Source: Psilocybe azurescens
Lineage: Eukaryota > Basidiomycota > Agaricomycetes > Agaricales > Agrocybaceae
Reading direction: 5' to 3'
DNA: 57,404 bases
Assembly: GCA_023853785.1 (NCBI GenBank)
Contig: JAJIRX010000686.1
Coordinates: forward strand, 1-57,404
The notes under the pieces are model-generated. The model ran no database searches. It saw only the letters and a program-made list of their open reading frames with translations, and was not told the DNA's origin. Shown here piece after piece: positions 32,400-43,859 of this stretch; the stretch's first letter is position 1, and each line of letters begins with the position of its first letter. A program made the position numbers and the translations under genes.

Positions 32400-34660
32400 T
32401 CATATAGCCTTTTGCCTTATGGCGCGCCCTCTTCCTAACCCGCAAACTCTTCCCGTGGTCAAGCTCCAACAACGAGTCAATAACCTCCAGGAAGACTTTC
32501 TCCTGGGCAAAACGTGTTCGCAATGCACTGTATGTCAACTCTAGCTGAGTGGTTTGGACGTGGAATATGTCGTTGGCCATTCCGGTACGTGATTCCCAGT
32601 CCTCGCTTACTGTCCATTCGTGACCGTCTCCTACTTCCTGTGGCAGGTTAACAAACTTGCGGCTGAGTCCATCTGCGACAACGTTGAGGCGTCCAGGTCG
32701 ATGACGCACATCAATGATGTTGTAAGCCAGCACTCCATCACGCCATCTTGCATGCGTTGAGTTTAATGTCGTACTGAGGAGATGGTCCCGCAGAGCTTGG
32801 CAGTCCGTTTCAATCTCGATGGGATAACCCCATATCATGTCGTCGAACTTGTCGAGAGTATGTTTCAGTGCTGCGAATTCGAGGGATGAATGGTTTGTAT
32901 TTCTCCTCTGTTACGGATGTTCTCTTTGATGAGAATCCAATTGGATGGACAGTGGTTTTCTCGACTCCATTAGGCATGACCGTAGTGAACTTCTGCGTGC
33001 ACATACCCGCAAAACCATATTTACAGCCGTCCGTTGTTATAATGAATGGCGTCCCATCGTACTTTGGTCCTTTGAGTACTGGCTCGCTTGTTAACGCGAC
33101 TTTCAATCGCAGGAAGGCCTCCTGGTGCTCTGGCTTCCATAGTCCGACCAGAGAGTATCCTTTCATTGCTCGGGCATAAGCTGCCTTCCCTTTAAGCTTG
33201 GGTAGTTCTAGTTTCCGTGCCATATCTGTTAGTGGCTGGGCTATTGAGGTGTATCCTTTCACAAGGGGCCGGAAGAAGCCTGTTAAACCAAGGAATGAGC
33301 CAAGGTTTTGTAAGTCTGTTGGCGTTTTCCAGTCTGCTATAGCTGTTAACTTTGTTAAATCAGGTTTGATTCCGTCTGGCCCAACTCTCCCTCCTGCAAA
33401 TGTGGCTTCTGTCATGAAGAACTCAGACTTGGCTGATGAGAGTGATAGCCCTGTCTCGCGAACACGTTGTAAGAGACGGCAAGTATTTGCAAGCATGGTT
33501 TTGAAATCGTCGCCAGCTAGCCCTCCGTCATCGACGAATAGCTCAATTAATGTTCCTGTCAAATCACCTAGAGCACGTGCTGTCATTTGCGCCAAAGGTG
33601 GATGGTGCGCCGGTAAGGCCAAATGGCATCCGTTTGTATGCGAAATATCCTCGCCCCTCCACGTGAGAAACATATGTAGGGTTGGTCCTCTGGTTCGATT
33701 TCGCAAGCATAGAATCCTTTAGCAAAGTCGAAGACAGTTACCCACCTATGACCACTTAAGTTTTGCTGCTTTAGACATATGTCACCTTGTGGCATTGGAG
33801 GTACTTTTGTGACTTGATTGAGCTCGGCGAAGTCCTGGCAAACTCGCCATTTGTTCTGGGTTTGAGGGGGATCAGATTCGGGGTTGAGGACCGTCTCCTC
33901 TTTTGGTGGCAGTCCTTCAAACACAGATGGAAATCCGGCTGCTATGCATTCATCATTTACACGGTGTTTCAGCATGTCAAGGGTGAGGCCTCCGCCTTCG
34001 TGAGCTTTTTTTGGCTAGTGTAGTCGCTCCGCAGCATTTAACATCTTGATGTTCAATTGGTCGGATGATATCTGCCGCCAACATCTTGTCTATTACACCA
34101 CTGAAGAACTCTTTCTGTGGTGGGCTTTGTGGTCGTTGGCTGATTTTAGTTCGGAATTGTTTATCACGGGGTATGTCCAAACGATGAGATGCACCTGCCA
34201 CTGCAGTAACTTCACTCATTGACAGAGCAAAGCAGTCGGCATGTTCTGATATTATTTTGCGAACCTGATCTCGCTGTTCTGGGGTAAGATCATGGCCAAT
34301 GGTAATTTCGGCTAGTATTGTGTCCACACAAGCAGGGTTAAATGGATCTGTTTTCCTAGTTAAGAGCGTGGGCTCAAAGTGTTTGGTGACGTCGGGTTGA
34401 GCTATTCCTGGGTGCGCTGGGATCATTTCCAGCAGCTGTGTCGAGCAGCCATACTGGTTTCCACTCTTCATCCACTGGTGGGGTAATCGCTTCCCGCCGG
34501 ATATAACTGGGGTTTTGACATCGTGAGTAAGGTGGTCTGTGCATGAGAATCCAGAGTCAAGACTTTTCCTCAAGGGGGATCGCAAATCCCCCATGAAGTT
34601 TGTGCACGTTGGAATGATCCTCTTGTTCCTCTGATTCAACCTTGACCTCCTCCCTTTCAT
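32400..34660 (-). pseudogene. Gypsy reverse transcriptase and RNase H
   Basis: RT begins near 34230 (GASHRLDIPRDKQFRTKISQ), with KWRVCQDFAELNQVTKVPPM (about 33855), YFAYKRMPFGLTGAPSTF (about 33640) and the catalytic LFVDDGG (about 33540). RNase H follows with PFIITTDGCKYGFAGM (about 33035) and IEIETDCQALRDHL (about 32815) and DVRHRPGRLNVVADGLSR. Frameshifts: an A7 run at about 34008 (AKKSS versus the expected AKKAHEGGG), and breaks near 33660, 33595 and 32850. The motifs needed for polymerase activity are visible but not in one frame. Confidence 0.88.
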
Positions 34661-34734
34661 TAGCCTTTGCCAATGCCTGGTTATTTGGGATGGCGATGCA
34701 TTGTTTGATGTCTAATGTGAGGTTGGCCAGTAAG

Positions 34735-35270
34735 TCACCTACAGCCCCTTCTCTGCTCGTAGAACTGATTTTCTAGAACCACCCAGCTCCTCTTTTCTGC
34801 GTCTCTGGGTATATGCACCACATCACAGGAATAATCATGGATGGCATCGAAGGCTTCTAGCAAGGGTTTTCCAAACAACAATGCCCAAGCGCCACCGCTG
34901 CTAAAAACTTCGAAAACCCCATACCGACGTATGTCTTTGACTGTGACCCATCCTTTCCATACCCCCGCTGAAGGGACTAACCGCCCGTCTGCCACCCTTA
35001 ACACTCTGTTTGAGGGTTCTAGTGCTGATAACCGACCTTTTGACCTGAGGTACATTCCCTGATCTAGGCCGTTGACCATTGCTCCATCGTCAAAACAACT
35101 TGAAACCTCACAACTTCGCCTTTCAGCCCTCCCAACTGCACTCCATGTACAAATGGTACGCTCTTTTTCTCTTTGTCTCCTTCTCTTAAGCTGCCAACGC
35201 TGTACAGGTCCGAAATGATAACATTATCTGCGACAGAATACATGATTGTATCTGGGATAACCACGACATC
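34735..35270 (-). pseudogene. Gypsy aspartic protease region
   Basis: Minus-strand FDDGAMVNGLDQGMYLRSKG (about 35090-35030) carries the active-site loop in the form Asp-Asp-Gly-Ala. The second conserved stretch is LLFGKPLLEAFDAIHDY (about 34875), resembling the ILG(R/K)-L motif of retropepsins. The frame changes at about 35080. The protease would release gag and pol products. Confidence 0.7.
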
Positions 35271-35417
35271 TGCTGGTAAAGCTCCCTCCCTTCGCGTAAG
35301 GGTATACAGTTTGTTGGCGGCCCATTGTTTGTCCCCCGAGCAGTGGCTCGTTGTGCTTGGGGACTTCTCCTCGTCTCCTCTGTTCTGGGGTCGTCATTGT
35401 CAAGGGAGATTCCTGCT

Positions 35418-36821
35418 CTACATTGACGACCCTTCCGCTTTTCCCTGGTTGATAAGGTTGTGGAGGTGAGCAAGGTCCTCCACGTCATACGCCTGGACCT
35501 CATCTGATTCTACCTCGACTATGTTGACAGGTGCTGCAGCCATCTCTGCCTTCTTACGAATTGTCTGCGCGAATAGACCTCCATTTTGTCTCCAAGGCTG
35601 GGACGGCTGGGGATGAACACGGCACAGGGTGGTGTGATTGCTGGCCACATTTCCAGCATTCACCTGATGCTACTGGGGCCGTGCCAGGTGAGAGCGGATA
35701 TGGTCGATATTTCGCTAGGCTTCCCGCTTACACCGTGAGTAGAGTGCCAGGTTGATACTTGGACATTGTAGCGTGCGATGCCATCTGGGCTGTTAGGTTG
35801 TATTGGAAGCGCTTTGCTGAGAACATCGGCAAGTCGTTCATGGAGCGGTCTATCAACAAAGCTGCCGTGTGAAGGTCTTGGTGCTGGCTGAGTGAATGGC
35901 TGTTGGTATGATGTAGTGGGCACTGTACGGTGTTGTGGTGGGGCTGCTGTAGTGACGCTGACTTTCTGAAAGGCAGCTGTCAGTGCTTTCATAGGTGGAT
36001 TTGGTATAGCTGAATTTGTGAGTCTGGCCAGGTCTCTTTCCTCTTCGAGCTGATCTGTGATCTCTACTAGCGTGATGGCGCTGAACTGTGGTGACGAGGT
36101 CTGTCCATGTTGTAACCTTCGATCCGATGAGCTTTTGTAGGGGTTTAGGCAGCTTCTTACGTATCTGATTAACCAGGAGGTTGTTGGTATCTGGTATCTC
36201 CTTCGCCAACCTTTCAACCTTGTTTGCCCACACCACATGCGATAGCTCCTCCTCTCCTCCTATACTCCCTGCTACTCTCCTTCCCAAATCGCTATACTGT
36301 AGAATCGTTTCCTCTAGTATGATTTGTTTCTCCTGGGGGTCTTCTCAGTAATGGGTTTGACAGGCCAATGCACTTCGAATGCAATACGCAGTTGATCAAA
36401 TGTTGTTTTGTCGTTGCTGGCAAGAGTCGAGAACCATGCTGCTGCTGGTGAGTTGGCTTTAAGCGACAGTTGAAAGAGTTTAACTTTATTCTCTTCGGTG
36501 AGACCTGTTTTCATGATCAATGTGCGTTCCAGTCGATTCATAAAATCCTGGGGGTTCTCATCCTCGGGTTTCCCTGTGAAGAATGTGTCTGCCATATCAA
36601 ACTCGTTGTCGCCGTGTGAGAAGTATGATGGTGGTGGTGTAGGGCTTGTGGGCGTCAGGTGTTGCGCTTCCCAACTCTTGGGACGGCCAAGTAGCCGGGG
36701 AAAGCACAAACAGGGAAGATTGTGGAGATGACAGTGTAGAAAAGGTGGATTCGGACAATTCGGAGCTCTCTGAGTCTAGCGTGTCACTGCCTGTGCCGCT
36801 GTCCAGGATGGTTGGTGGCAA
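35418..36821 (-). pseudogene. Gypsy gag with CCHC zinc knuckle
   Basis: The capsid-like part runs FFTGKPEDENPQDFMNRLER, KLFQLSLKANSPAAAWF, TFDQLRIAFEVHWP (36590-36345), then WANKVERLAKEIPDTNNLLV and LPKPLQKLIGSKVTTWTDLV (about 36225-36090). The nucleocapsid knuckle CWKCGQQSHHPVPC (C-x2-C-x4-H-x4-C) is at about 35660-35620. Three frames are used, with breaks near 36310, 36090 and 35660, so gag is inactive. The ATG of MADTFFTGKPEDEN (about 36595) or one slightly upstream is the likely start. Confidence 0.82.
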
Positions 36822-37067
36822 ATAGCGTGCTTCACCGTCTTCGCTCTATGTCAGCGATGGATTGGCGTGCAGATAGCCTGAGCCACGGTCCTGAATCTGG
36901 TTGTTGAATGGTGAATGTAGTAGAGAGTACGTTGACAAAAACTTTAAGTCCTTTAATCAATGTAGTACTGGTGCTGGTTGGGAATCTGAATTTCATGGTG
37001 TCTCGTTCTCTTATATCGCGTATCTCGTTGTATCTTGTATCTCGTTATTGATGGAATGCAGGGTGGG

Positions 37068-37085
37068 ATCTCTCTGTTGTCACCA
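37068..37085 (-). other. Primer-binding site of the Gypsy element
   Basis: On the coding strand TGGTGACAACAGAGAGAT begins two bases after the 5' LTR. Its TGG start is complementary to a tRNA CCA end, implying a tRNA 3' end of CTGTTGTCACCA. The tRNA identity was not determined. Confidence 0.6.
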
Positions 37086-37087
37086 GA

Positions 37088-37260
37088 TGGAGCAGTCCAA
37101 TCTGCCTCGGGGCCTGGACTTCAGCCGTGATGGATGGGAAAGTGTCTGTTCTGCCGCATGCGATGCACTGTCTATGCGTCAGCACTGACATCGGGCCGCT
37201 TTATCCTAGATCTATCTAATCTGTCTATCTAATCGGTTGATGCCTGATGGCACTGCCACA
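37088..37260 (-). repeat. Gypsy 5' LTR (173 bp)
   Basis: Partner of 30774-30946. It retains CG at 37126 and 37161 where the other LTR has TG, and has CA at 37167 where the other retains CG. Confidence 0.93.
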
Positions 37261-37264
37261 CAGT

Positions 37265-39248
37265 TCATCCCAGTGATGATGAGGACAATCTGGAGGTCTA
37301 TTCACAGCTGCAGGATATAGGAGAGGAGGCAAGAGTGGTTGCAAGGAAGACAACAAAACCCCCGATAATCAATGTAGATATGGATGACGTGGAAGGGGAT
37401 GCCAGGGTTCATCTTGAACAGCCATCAGCAGGTGAAGGTATGGCAGTTGATACGCCACAGCATGAAGAACACGAGACTCCAATGCCTGGTGCTTTGACTG
37501 TTTCAGACCATTCAACAAACACACAGCGTATTGGGAATGGCAGCCACGTGGAGCAGAATACCGTCCCGCAAAAGTCGTTGCAGAGGACGTCTGAGGCATT
37601 GAAGACACCTAACACAGATACAGTGATTAACTCCTACCATGCTCTCAGTTTTGTGATGTTGACTTGATCACTGAAGGTTATCCACAACCACGATACATAT
37701 GTCCCTCCTGTTCCCAAACCAAGTCGAGAAAAGAGGCTGATAGGTGGAGCTGGACCCAGGCTAAAAGCAAGTCACCCATATCCTTCTCCTACGTTGAGAA
37801 CCGGAGAACATCAACCATCTGCAGTGCCTGCCTCTGGATGGGGTTCAAGTTTGAATGAGGTAATTCTGATCAGCCATTTTCTGCTATTTATGATGCTGAT
37901 TTGACTGTTAAAGGCTGTCTGCAGTGCTGATGTGCCTTGTAATCCCAGGGCACCAATACCAAGCCAGCCAGCTCCACATGTTTCAACAACTGGAGACAGC
38001 AAACCTTCTGCAGCATCCAGTCGCACAGACAACACTTTCCAGGTAAGTTATCATTAGTTGTCATCCATGTTGTCGTTGTATAACTGAATTTCATAGGAGA
38101 CATTGTTTGCGATATTGGAGCTAATGCAGCAACAGATTAACCTCCTGATTAAAAATGCCAGCGAAGGTCAGAAACAGAGCCAATGGCAGAGCCCTCCAGA
38201 GTTCAAAGTCGCACCAGATCAGACCAGGGACAAAGAAAGGATGGCGGCAATAGTGCATCTATCGTTGAATGGCCGGAATCAATAGCTAAAGTAATCCTCT
38301 TTACAGTGCTGGATACGAAAAGAGATGAATGAGTTACTCATGATCGAGAAGGACGAGGATATATTTGAATTTATCAATGTTCTCAACCCGAAATCTTCAG
38401 AGGCAGTTGAAATGGCCAGGTACCGAAAAAAGATCAGACAGGGGAAGGACTGTGCTTAGAGCCAATGATTCCAAACTTTGCGGTGTTGGCTGGGAAGTGG
38501 AATGAGCAATTGTGGGTGCTGTTTCTGACCACTGTATCAAGATAGGATATGCTGAAACAGGCCATATATTGGAGGAAGAAGAAGAATCAATTAAGGAGTT
38601 GTTCTTCCAATGCATCGCCCAGCTCAAATACTTGCTTAATACACATAAAAAGAGGGTTGGTGAGACCACAGAAGAGTCACAGGAGCAAATCAAGAGGAGT
38701 AATCACAAGAAGCTGACCTGACAAAGGCAGCACAATTGATGAAAGACAGTAAGTGCCTCTAGCTTAGATCAGGGCTAAACGCACAAAAAACAGCTATTCA
38801 GGACACGAGTGGGTATTTGTAGGGATCATCTGCCATCGAAGGATAACATGAATCCCACTCCGAATGAGAAGGCATATAGACATATCTATGGCGTGATCGA
38901 CAAGCTGGGACCAGAAGGAATGAGTTCTGATGAGAGCAATGTGGATCAACTTGGTCAGTCAGTTTTCATGGCAAAGCAAATGCCCTGGAGGGCCAAAGAA
39001 GTGACAGATATGCTGATGAAGGTGGACAAGGATCATAACCAGACAAATATGTTCAGTAATCAAAAGTCTGGAAACCCCGCAAGACATTGTGAACAACAAA
39101 GGGGCAGGAATTTGGCGAGGAATGCTCCAGCAAAAAGCCTGGCAATTTCTATGACCAGGATTGGTACCACAACCTCCCTGCGAAGCATAAGTTGGATCTT
39201 GGGAAAGAGTCCAACGTGGAGCTTTTGGATATTGAAGATGATGACTAG
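37265..39248 (+). pseudogene. Coiled-coil/zinc-binding host gene, 3' part
   Basis: It continues the frame left at 30773: HPSDDEDNLEVYSQLQDIGE, VVARKTTKPPIINVDMDDVE (37335 on), then a four-Cys module YICPSCSQ...STICSACLWMG (37695-37845) that could bind zinc. Next come ILELMQQQINLLIKNASE (38107), SDHCIKIGYAETGHILEEEE (about 38525) and HLPSKDNMNPTPNEKAYRHI, then LGPEGMSSDESNVDQLGQSV (about 38908). The C-terminus is NFYDQDWYHNLPAKHKLDL, ending LLDIEDDD-stop at 39248. Short introns fit at about 37858-37912 and 38041-38096. The -GMSSDES- block belongs to a widespread uncharacterised Agaricomycete family. Frame shifts are likely near 38280-38510 and 39080. Confidence 0.55.
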
Positions 39249-39404
39249 GCCAAGAGTCAGTAGCTGTAGATTGGTATGCAGGACATACTTACATCTGTTT
39301 TTTGATTACACCCAAGTGATATACTTTTGGCCACTTGAGTGTTTTAAGATCGCCCTAGAACAAATGGTCAAGGAACCTTGGGAATTGCACGAGATTTAGC
39401 TCTA

Positions 39405-39535
39405 AAGGAGGGCCCTAAAGAGCTCTGCAATGGAAAGGATGCAGATGTGAGGGAAGGCCCTAGAAACCTGGATGGATAGGTGTAATTGGAAAGATCCAGC
39501 TGTGCAGGAGGGCCCTACATAGCTGATTTATGACA
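39405..39535. repeat. Three spaced GG(A)GGGCCCTA motifs
   Basis: GGAGGGCCCTA near 39410, GGGAAGGCCCTA near 39457 and GGAGGGCCCTA near 39509 recur at about 50-bp spacing in gene-free sequence. They may be degenerate tandem units at the edge of the tnp2 element. Confidence 0.4.
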
Positions 39536-39576
39536 GATGGGAGAATATTAGCCAAGTTGTGAGTTCAGTCGACACC

Positions 39577-39723
39577 GAGATTGTTGGTGTACTACACGTG
39601 ATCAGGCTGTTGCCAAACACACTTATGACAAACACACTATACATAATGCTGAGATTGTTGGTGCACCACATGTGATCAGGCTGTTGCCAAACATGCTTAA
39701 GACAAACACGCTACACAACGCCG
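39577..39723. repeat. Tandem duplication, unit about 74 bp
   Basis: Two adjacent units begin GAGATTGTTGGTG(T/C)ACTACA-like and share TGATCAGGCTGTTGCCAAAC and GACAAACAC. The second starts at 39651. They lie 5' of the tnp2 transposase and may be its subterminal repeats. Confidence 0.75.
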
Positions 39724-39970
39724 AGACAGTTTCAGTTGTCATTTCTCTCTCGACTTCGACTATCTTGGGCCTTCCAGGGTAGTCGTTCAACTGGAGATGC
39801 TTTCTCTCTTGTTCTTAAAACTGATTACTTTGGGTCTTCCTTAGTAGTTGTTTATCGTTGGATACATTGTTCACTGCCTTGTTACTCGTCATGCCTTGTT
39901 AGCCTTCCTTCCTTGTTCCAGGCTACTCCCTTGTTCATTGTAACCAAGACACTAAAAATCGCTATATATC

Positions 39971-42900
39971 ATGATCTCCTTTGCCTCGAATCCGCTATCA
40001 GCTTTGGGTCTTTCAGAGCTGAATACCTATCCATGCCCATTTGTCACTGTGAAACAAACGGATGTTGCCTCAAGGGCGGCATTCAACTACCTCTTAGGAT
40101 TGCCAGGGATCATGCACACACCGACACAGCCAATAGATACGAACGCACTCATCTCAGCTTCTGAAAAAGCATTACAAGAGCAAGATGCCATTGCAACACA
40201 CCTTACGTCCATGACTCTTGGCGGACCAAGTCTCCGAACCTTCCCATGATGGTGGTCGACTTTGGGGAAAGTCGTTTCCCAACCACAACCACACAGACCA
40301 ACCGGTGGATGACCTACCAAACACCGAAAACCCCACCACATATTGCCAACACGTTGACTATGGCCTATTGCATTTATATTCCCTTGAGAAAGACTTCAAC
40401 GCCCTAAATTCTTGAGCCTTGTTGCAGCTCTCAGAACTTAGCACCCCAACTGAGCCCAATTCGCTTTTCCCTTTACAGCCTCTCATAATCGACATGCATA
40501 ATATTATGGACCAAGTGTCTAATGTCAACTGCCAACTAGCAGCCATCCAAGAGACAAGATCCTCAATCCTGGATTGATGCAATGAGCTGCACACCAAGCT
40601 GAAAAATGCCCAACGATGCTGGGTTGATGAAGCGAAGGGAATAACTGAGGCTAAGGCCAATGGACTCCCAGAATTGAATACTGGTATGTACCTTTGTACC
40701 TTTGTTATCTGCGTGTCTAATGGCATACCTAGAGCACCACTATCAACCACTTCTAGCTGGTGTCGACCCGATCATCCAAGTGTCTTTATTCATGGTCATA
40801 TCTCTGCATGTTATTCTCAACACAGCACATCATGGGAGTTATTTTATGCTTGGTGTACTTGGGTATATCATGAAAATGTGCTTTTCTTGTATCAATCCTA
40901 GTCTATCACAACACGACCAGAGGGTTCTGTCTGAGCTCCCTTGTGATCCAGACAACACGGAGAAGAAGTTTAACCTGGAGGCTAAGGCCATCATTTATGC
41001 CGTCTGTCCTAATGAACAATGCCATAAAACCTACAAACCCAGCTTTTCGGATGGTTCGCCGATCCCTATCTATTGTTGGTATTGCAATCACGCTTCGATT
41101 CTCTGGTGGCAGCAAATGTGGAGAGTGTCTGACATGACCTTGTCTAATTAATCAAACATCGGTTGATGTGCCAATCAAGACATTTGTCTCCTTTGATTTC
41201 CAGGACTGGGTTGCTGGGCTGGTGTCACATCCTGGTTTTGAAGACCATATGGATGCTGCTTGGGAAAATATTTTCTCTGAAGAAATCATTTGTGACATAT
41301 TTCAAGGAGATTATTTGTGCAATTTCAAAGGTCCTGACAGGCTTTATTTCAGCAAGGGTGGACATGAAGGACGCTATACATTCAGTCTTTGTGTTGACTT
41401 CTTTAACCCATATATGAACAAGTTGGTGGGGAAAAAACTTCGATCGGGCTCATATTGTTGGTTTGCCTCAACCTCCCCCTTCCCTACAATACAAGCCCAA
41501 GAACATGTTTCTTGCTGGTATTGTTCCTGGGCCACAAGAGCCACCACTGACAACACTCAATCATTATCTCACTCCAGTTGTTGACAACCTCGTCAAATTC
41601 TGGGAAACTGGCGTAAGGTTTACATGAACTTACAACTATCCAGAAGGACACACTATCCGCTGCGCTCTCATTGCCCTTGTTTCTGATCTTCCTGCCTCCA
41701 GGAAAACTGCTGGTTTCGCCGCCCATAATCATGAGCATTTTTGTTCAATTTGCCACTGTATGAGATCCAAGGACCAAAACAGCTCCAATTACCACTCATG
41801 GAAGAAAAGGACAAATGATGAATGTTGTTGTCAAGCTGCTGAATACGAAGCCACATCCGACGAAGAAGCACAAGCTAGTCTGTTTGAAAAGTCCGGTGTG
41901 CGCTGGTCAGAGCTCCTCAGACTTCCTTACTTTGACATTGTGAAATGTGTGGTTGTGGATGCTATGCATAACCTTTTTCTTGGACTGATCAAGGAGCATA
42001 TGACTGGAATACTTGGCATTCAACTTCAGAGCCGAAAACAAGAGGGCCCTGTTATTTCAATTCATTTCTCTGAACCGCCTCTGAATTTCACGATCAAGGA
42101 AAAGCAAAGTCTCAAAAAATACACAGGTGGCTATCTGCTCCAATGTCCCTCATTTCAGCAGTGGATCGCAACAATGCTGTCAAGAAGCTGAAGGGTGCTC
42201 ACATCAAGGCCCTTGAATTCACTTGTTCTGAACTTGACTGTACTCCCACTGGAAAACCAAGTACTGTCGAGGCCGGTAAGCGCATTCACACAAAGGACAA
42301 CTTCACTGCTGCTTTAGTTGCATGGGTAAGCCATTTTCTTTCTTGGTTGCAACACCATGTACTGATTATGTTGGGCAGCATCAATTACAACAAGAGATGC
42401 AAGCGACTGGCACGTCGACTTCCACGGAACAGGGCCACATGCTTAGCGAGGAAGAAATGGAGGAAATATGGTCAGACATCGAAAATATGGTAACCCCGAC
42501 CTGGATGACATCTGTCCCATCAAATCTTGGGTCTCCTGATCATGGCAAGCTCAAAGCAGATCAATGGCATGCACTAGGAATCATATATTTTCCTATCTCG
42601 TTGATCCAACTGTGGGGGATGGGCCAGACTGAAAGCACTCATAGGCAGAGATGCCACGAAATCCTAGGCATGACCACTTCACTTCTCTCTGCAGTCATAG
42701 TTGCCTCGTCATGTACCACATCAGCAGCAAATGCAGATGCCTACTTCTTATATATGCAAGCTTATCTCAACAACATCAAGCGTCTATTTCCTGAATACAA
42801 GCTGTGTCCCAATCACCACATGGCTCTACACCTTCACGAGTACCTCTACCTCTTTGGCCCTGTTCATGCTTGGTGGACCTTTCCATTTGAAAGAATAATT

Positions 42901-43690
42901 GGCATGCTTCAACGAACTCCGCATAATTCCAAAATAGGTGAACTTGAGCAGACAATTGCGTGGTCTTACACCCAATTGGCAAATTTACGTGCTTTGATGT
43001 CCAAATCTGAATGCCCAGAAGCCATTAAAAATTGCCGCTCTTTTTTCTCAAATTGGTAAATCTGCAGGTTTGCGACATGCTGACAATGGATATCAATGCA
43101 CTCACATTGCTGTTTGATGATGTCGAGGAGCTTGGCAACAACACCATTATGTGGAATAATCAAACAACAAAGGCGATATTTCCGGAAGTACAAAATGCAC
43201 TATCCTCATTTCTTGGATGAGATACTGTGGTACCGGAGGTGGCTCAGTTCCTCACCCACTTCAAATGCGATGGTCTGACCTACACTGCTTCATACAAACA
43301 CTCTGGCAACTCCCATGTAATGCTCAAATGCTCAGAAAATGCCCAGCCTATTGCAGCATGAATCAAGTACATTTTCCAGCTCTGTCTCTCAACAACTGTC
43401 CAAACTTTTGTTGCCCTCCAATGCTACCGACGAGCTTCAATTTCAGCTGATCCATTCCTTTGTTTTCCTGTTCTCCAAGCTCAAGTTCTCAGCGACGAGC
43501 TGGGAACAATCAAAATCTCAGAACCAGCTCAAATCATTTCTCACTTTGCATATCTCCCAACTGAGATGGAAGGCAAAAAGTTCTCCTTGCTGTCCCATTA
43601 TCTCATGTGCGTTCACTCGATATTTAAGCTTTTTCATTTTTGTTGTCCTGACACCCTTTTTATTATCCAGGACTGGAGCAGTATGTAATT
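39971..43690 (+). pseudogene. tnp2-type (CACTA/EnSpm) transposase
   Basis: In order: LSELNTYPCPFVTVKQTDVA (40006), a hydrophobic stretch (40702-40890), NEQCHKTYKPSFSDGSPIPI plus YCWYC (41010-41095), FVSFDFQDWVAGLVSHPGFE (41183), GRYTFSLCVDFFNPYMNKLV with GKKLRSGSY (41371), RCALIALVSDLPASRKTAGF and AAHNHEHFCSICH (41660-41757), GVRWSELLRLPYFDIVKCVV and VDAMHNLFLGLIKEHMTGIL (41896-42010), PSNLGSPDHGKLKADQWHAL (42520), CPNHHMALHLHEYLYLFGPV with HAWWTFPFERIIGMLQRTPH (42807-42920), and a C-terminus to about 43605. This is the conserved layout of fungal tnp2 transposases. Frame changes near 41450-41590, 42150 and 43060, plus TGA after GVRFT (about 41624), point to an inactive copy. It would cut and paste a CACTA-type element; no terminal repeats were located. 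Confidence 0.82.
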
Positions 43691-43859
43691 GTATAATTGT
43701 GTCCTTATTGTGATGATGTGGCTATAGATAGCTATAGATAGCTTTTAATCTAATCACTTCACATAAGCAATTGATTGCATCTGGCGTGTTCCCTTTGTTC
43801 TTGACACAGCAAGCGTCTTGACATCAACGAACTCAGCAGGCGATGTGTTTTAGAAACTC

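Larger units (their letters stand above)
30774..37260 (-). mobile_element. Gypsy (Ty3-like) LTR retrotransposon, 6,487 bp
   Basis: Two 173-bp direct LTRs (30774-30946 and 37088-37260) bound gag and pol remnants in the order gag, protease, RT, RNase H, integrase on the minus strand, which is the Ty3/Gypsy order. The element is flanked by CAGT (30770-30773 and 37261-37264). LTR ends are TGTGGCAG...CTGCTCCA on the coding strand. The LTRs differ at 3 of 173 positions, so insertion is fairly recent, yet the coding part already has several frameshifts. No chromodomain was seen at the integrase C-terminus. Confidence 0.92.
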
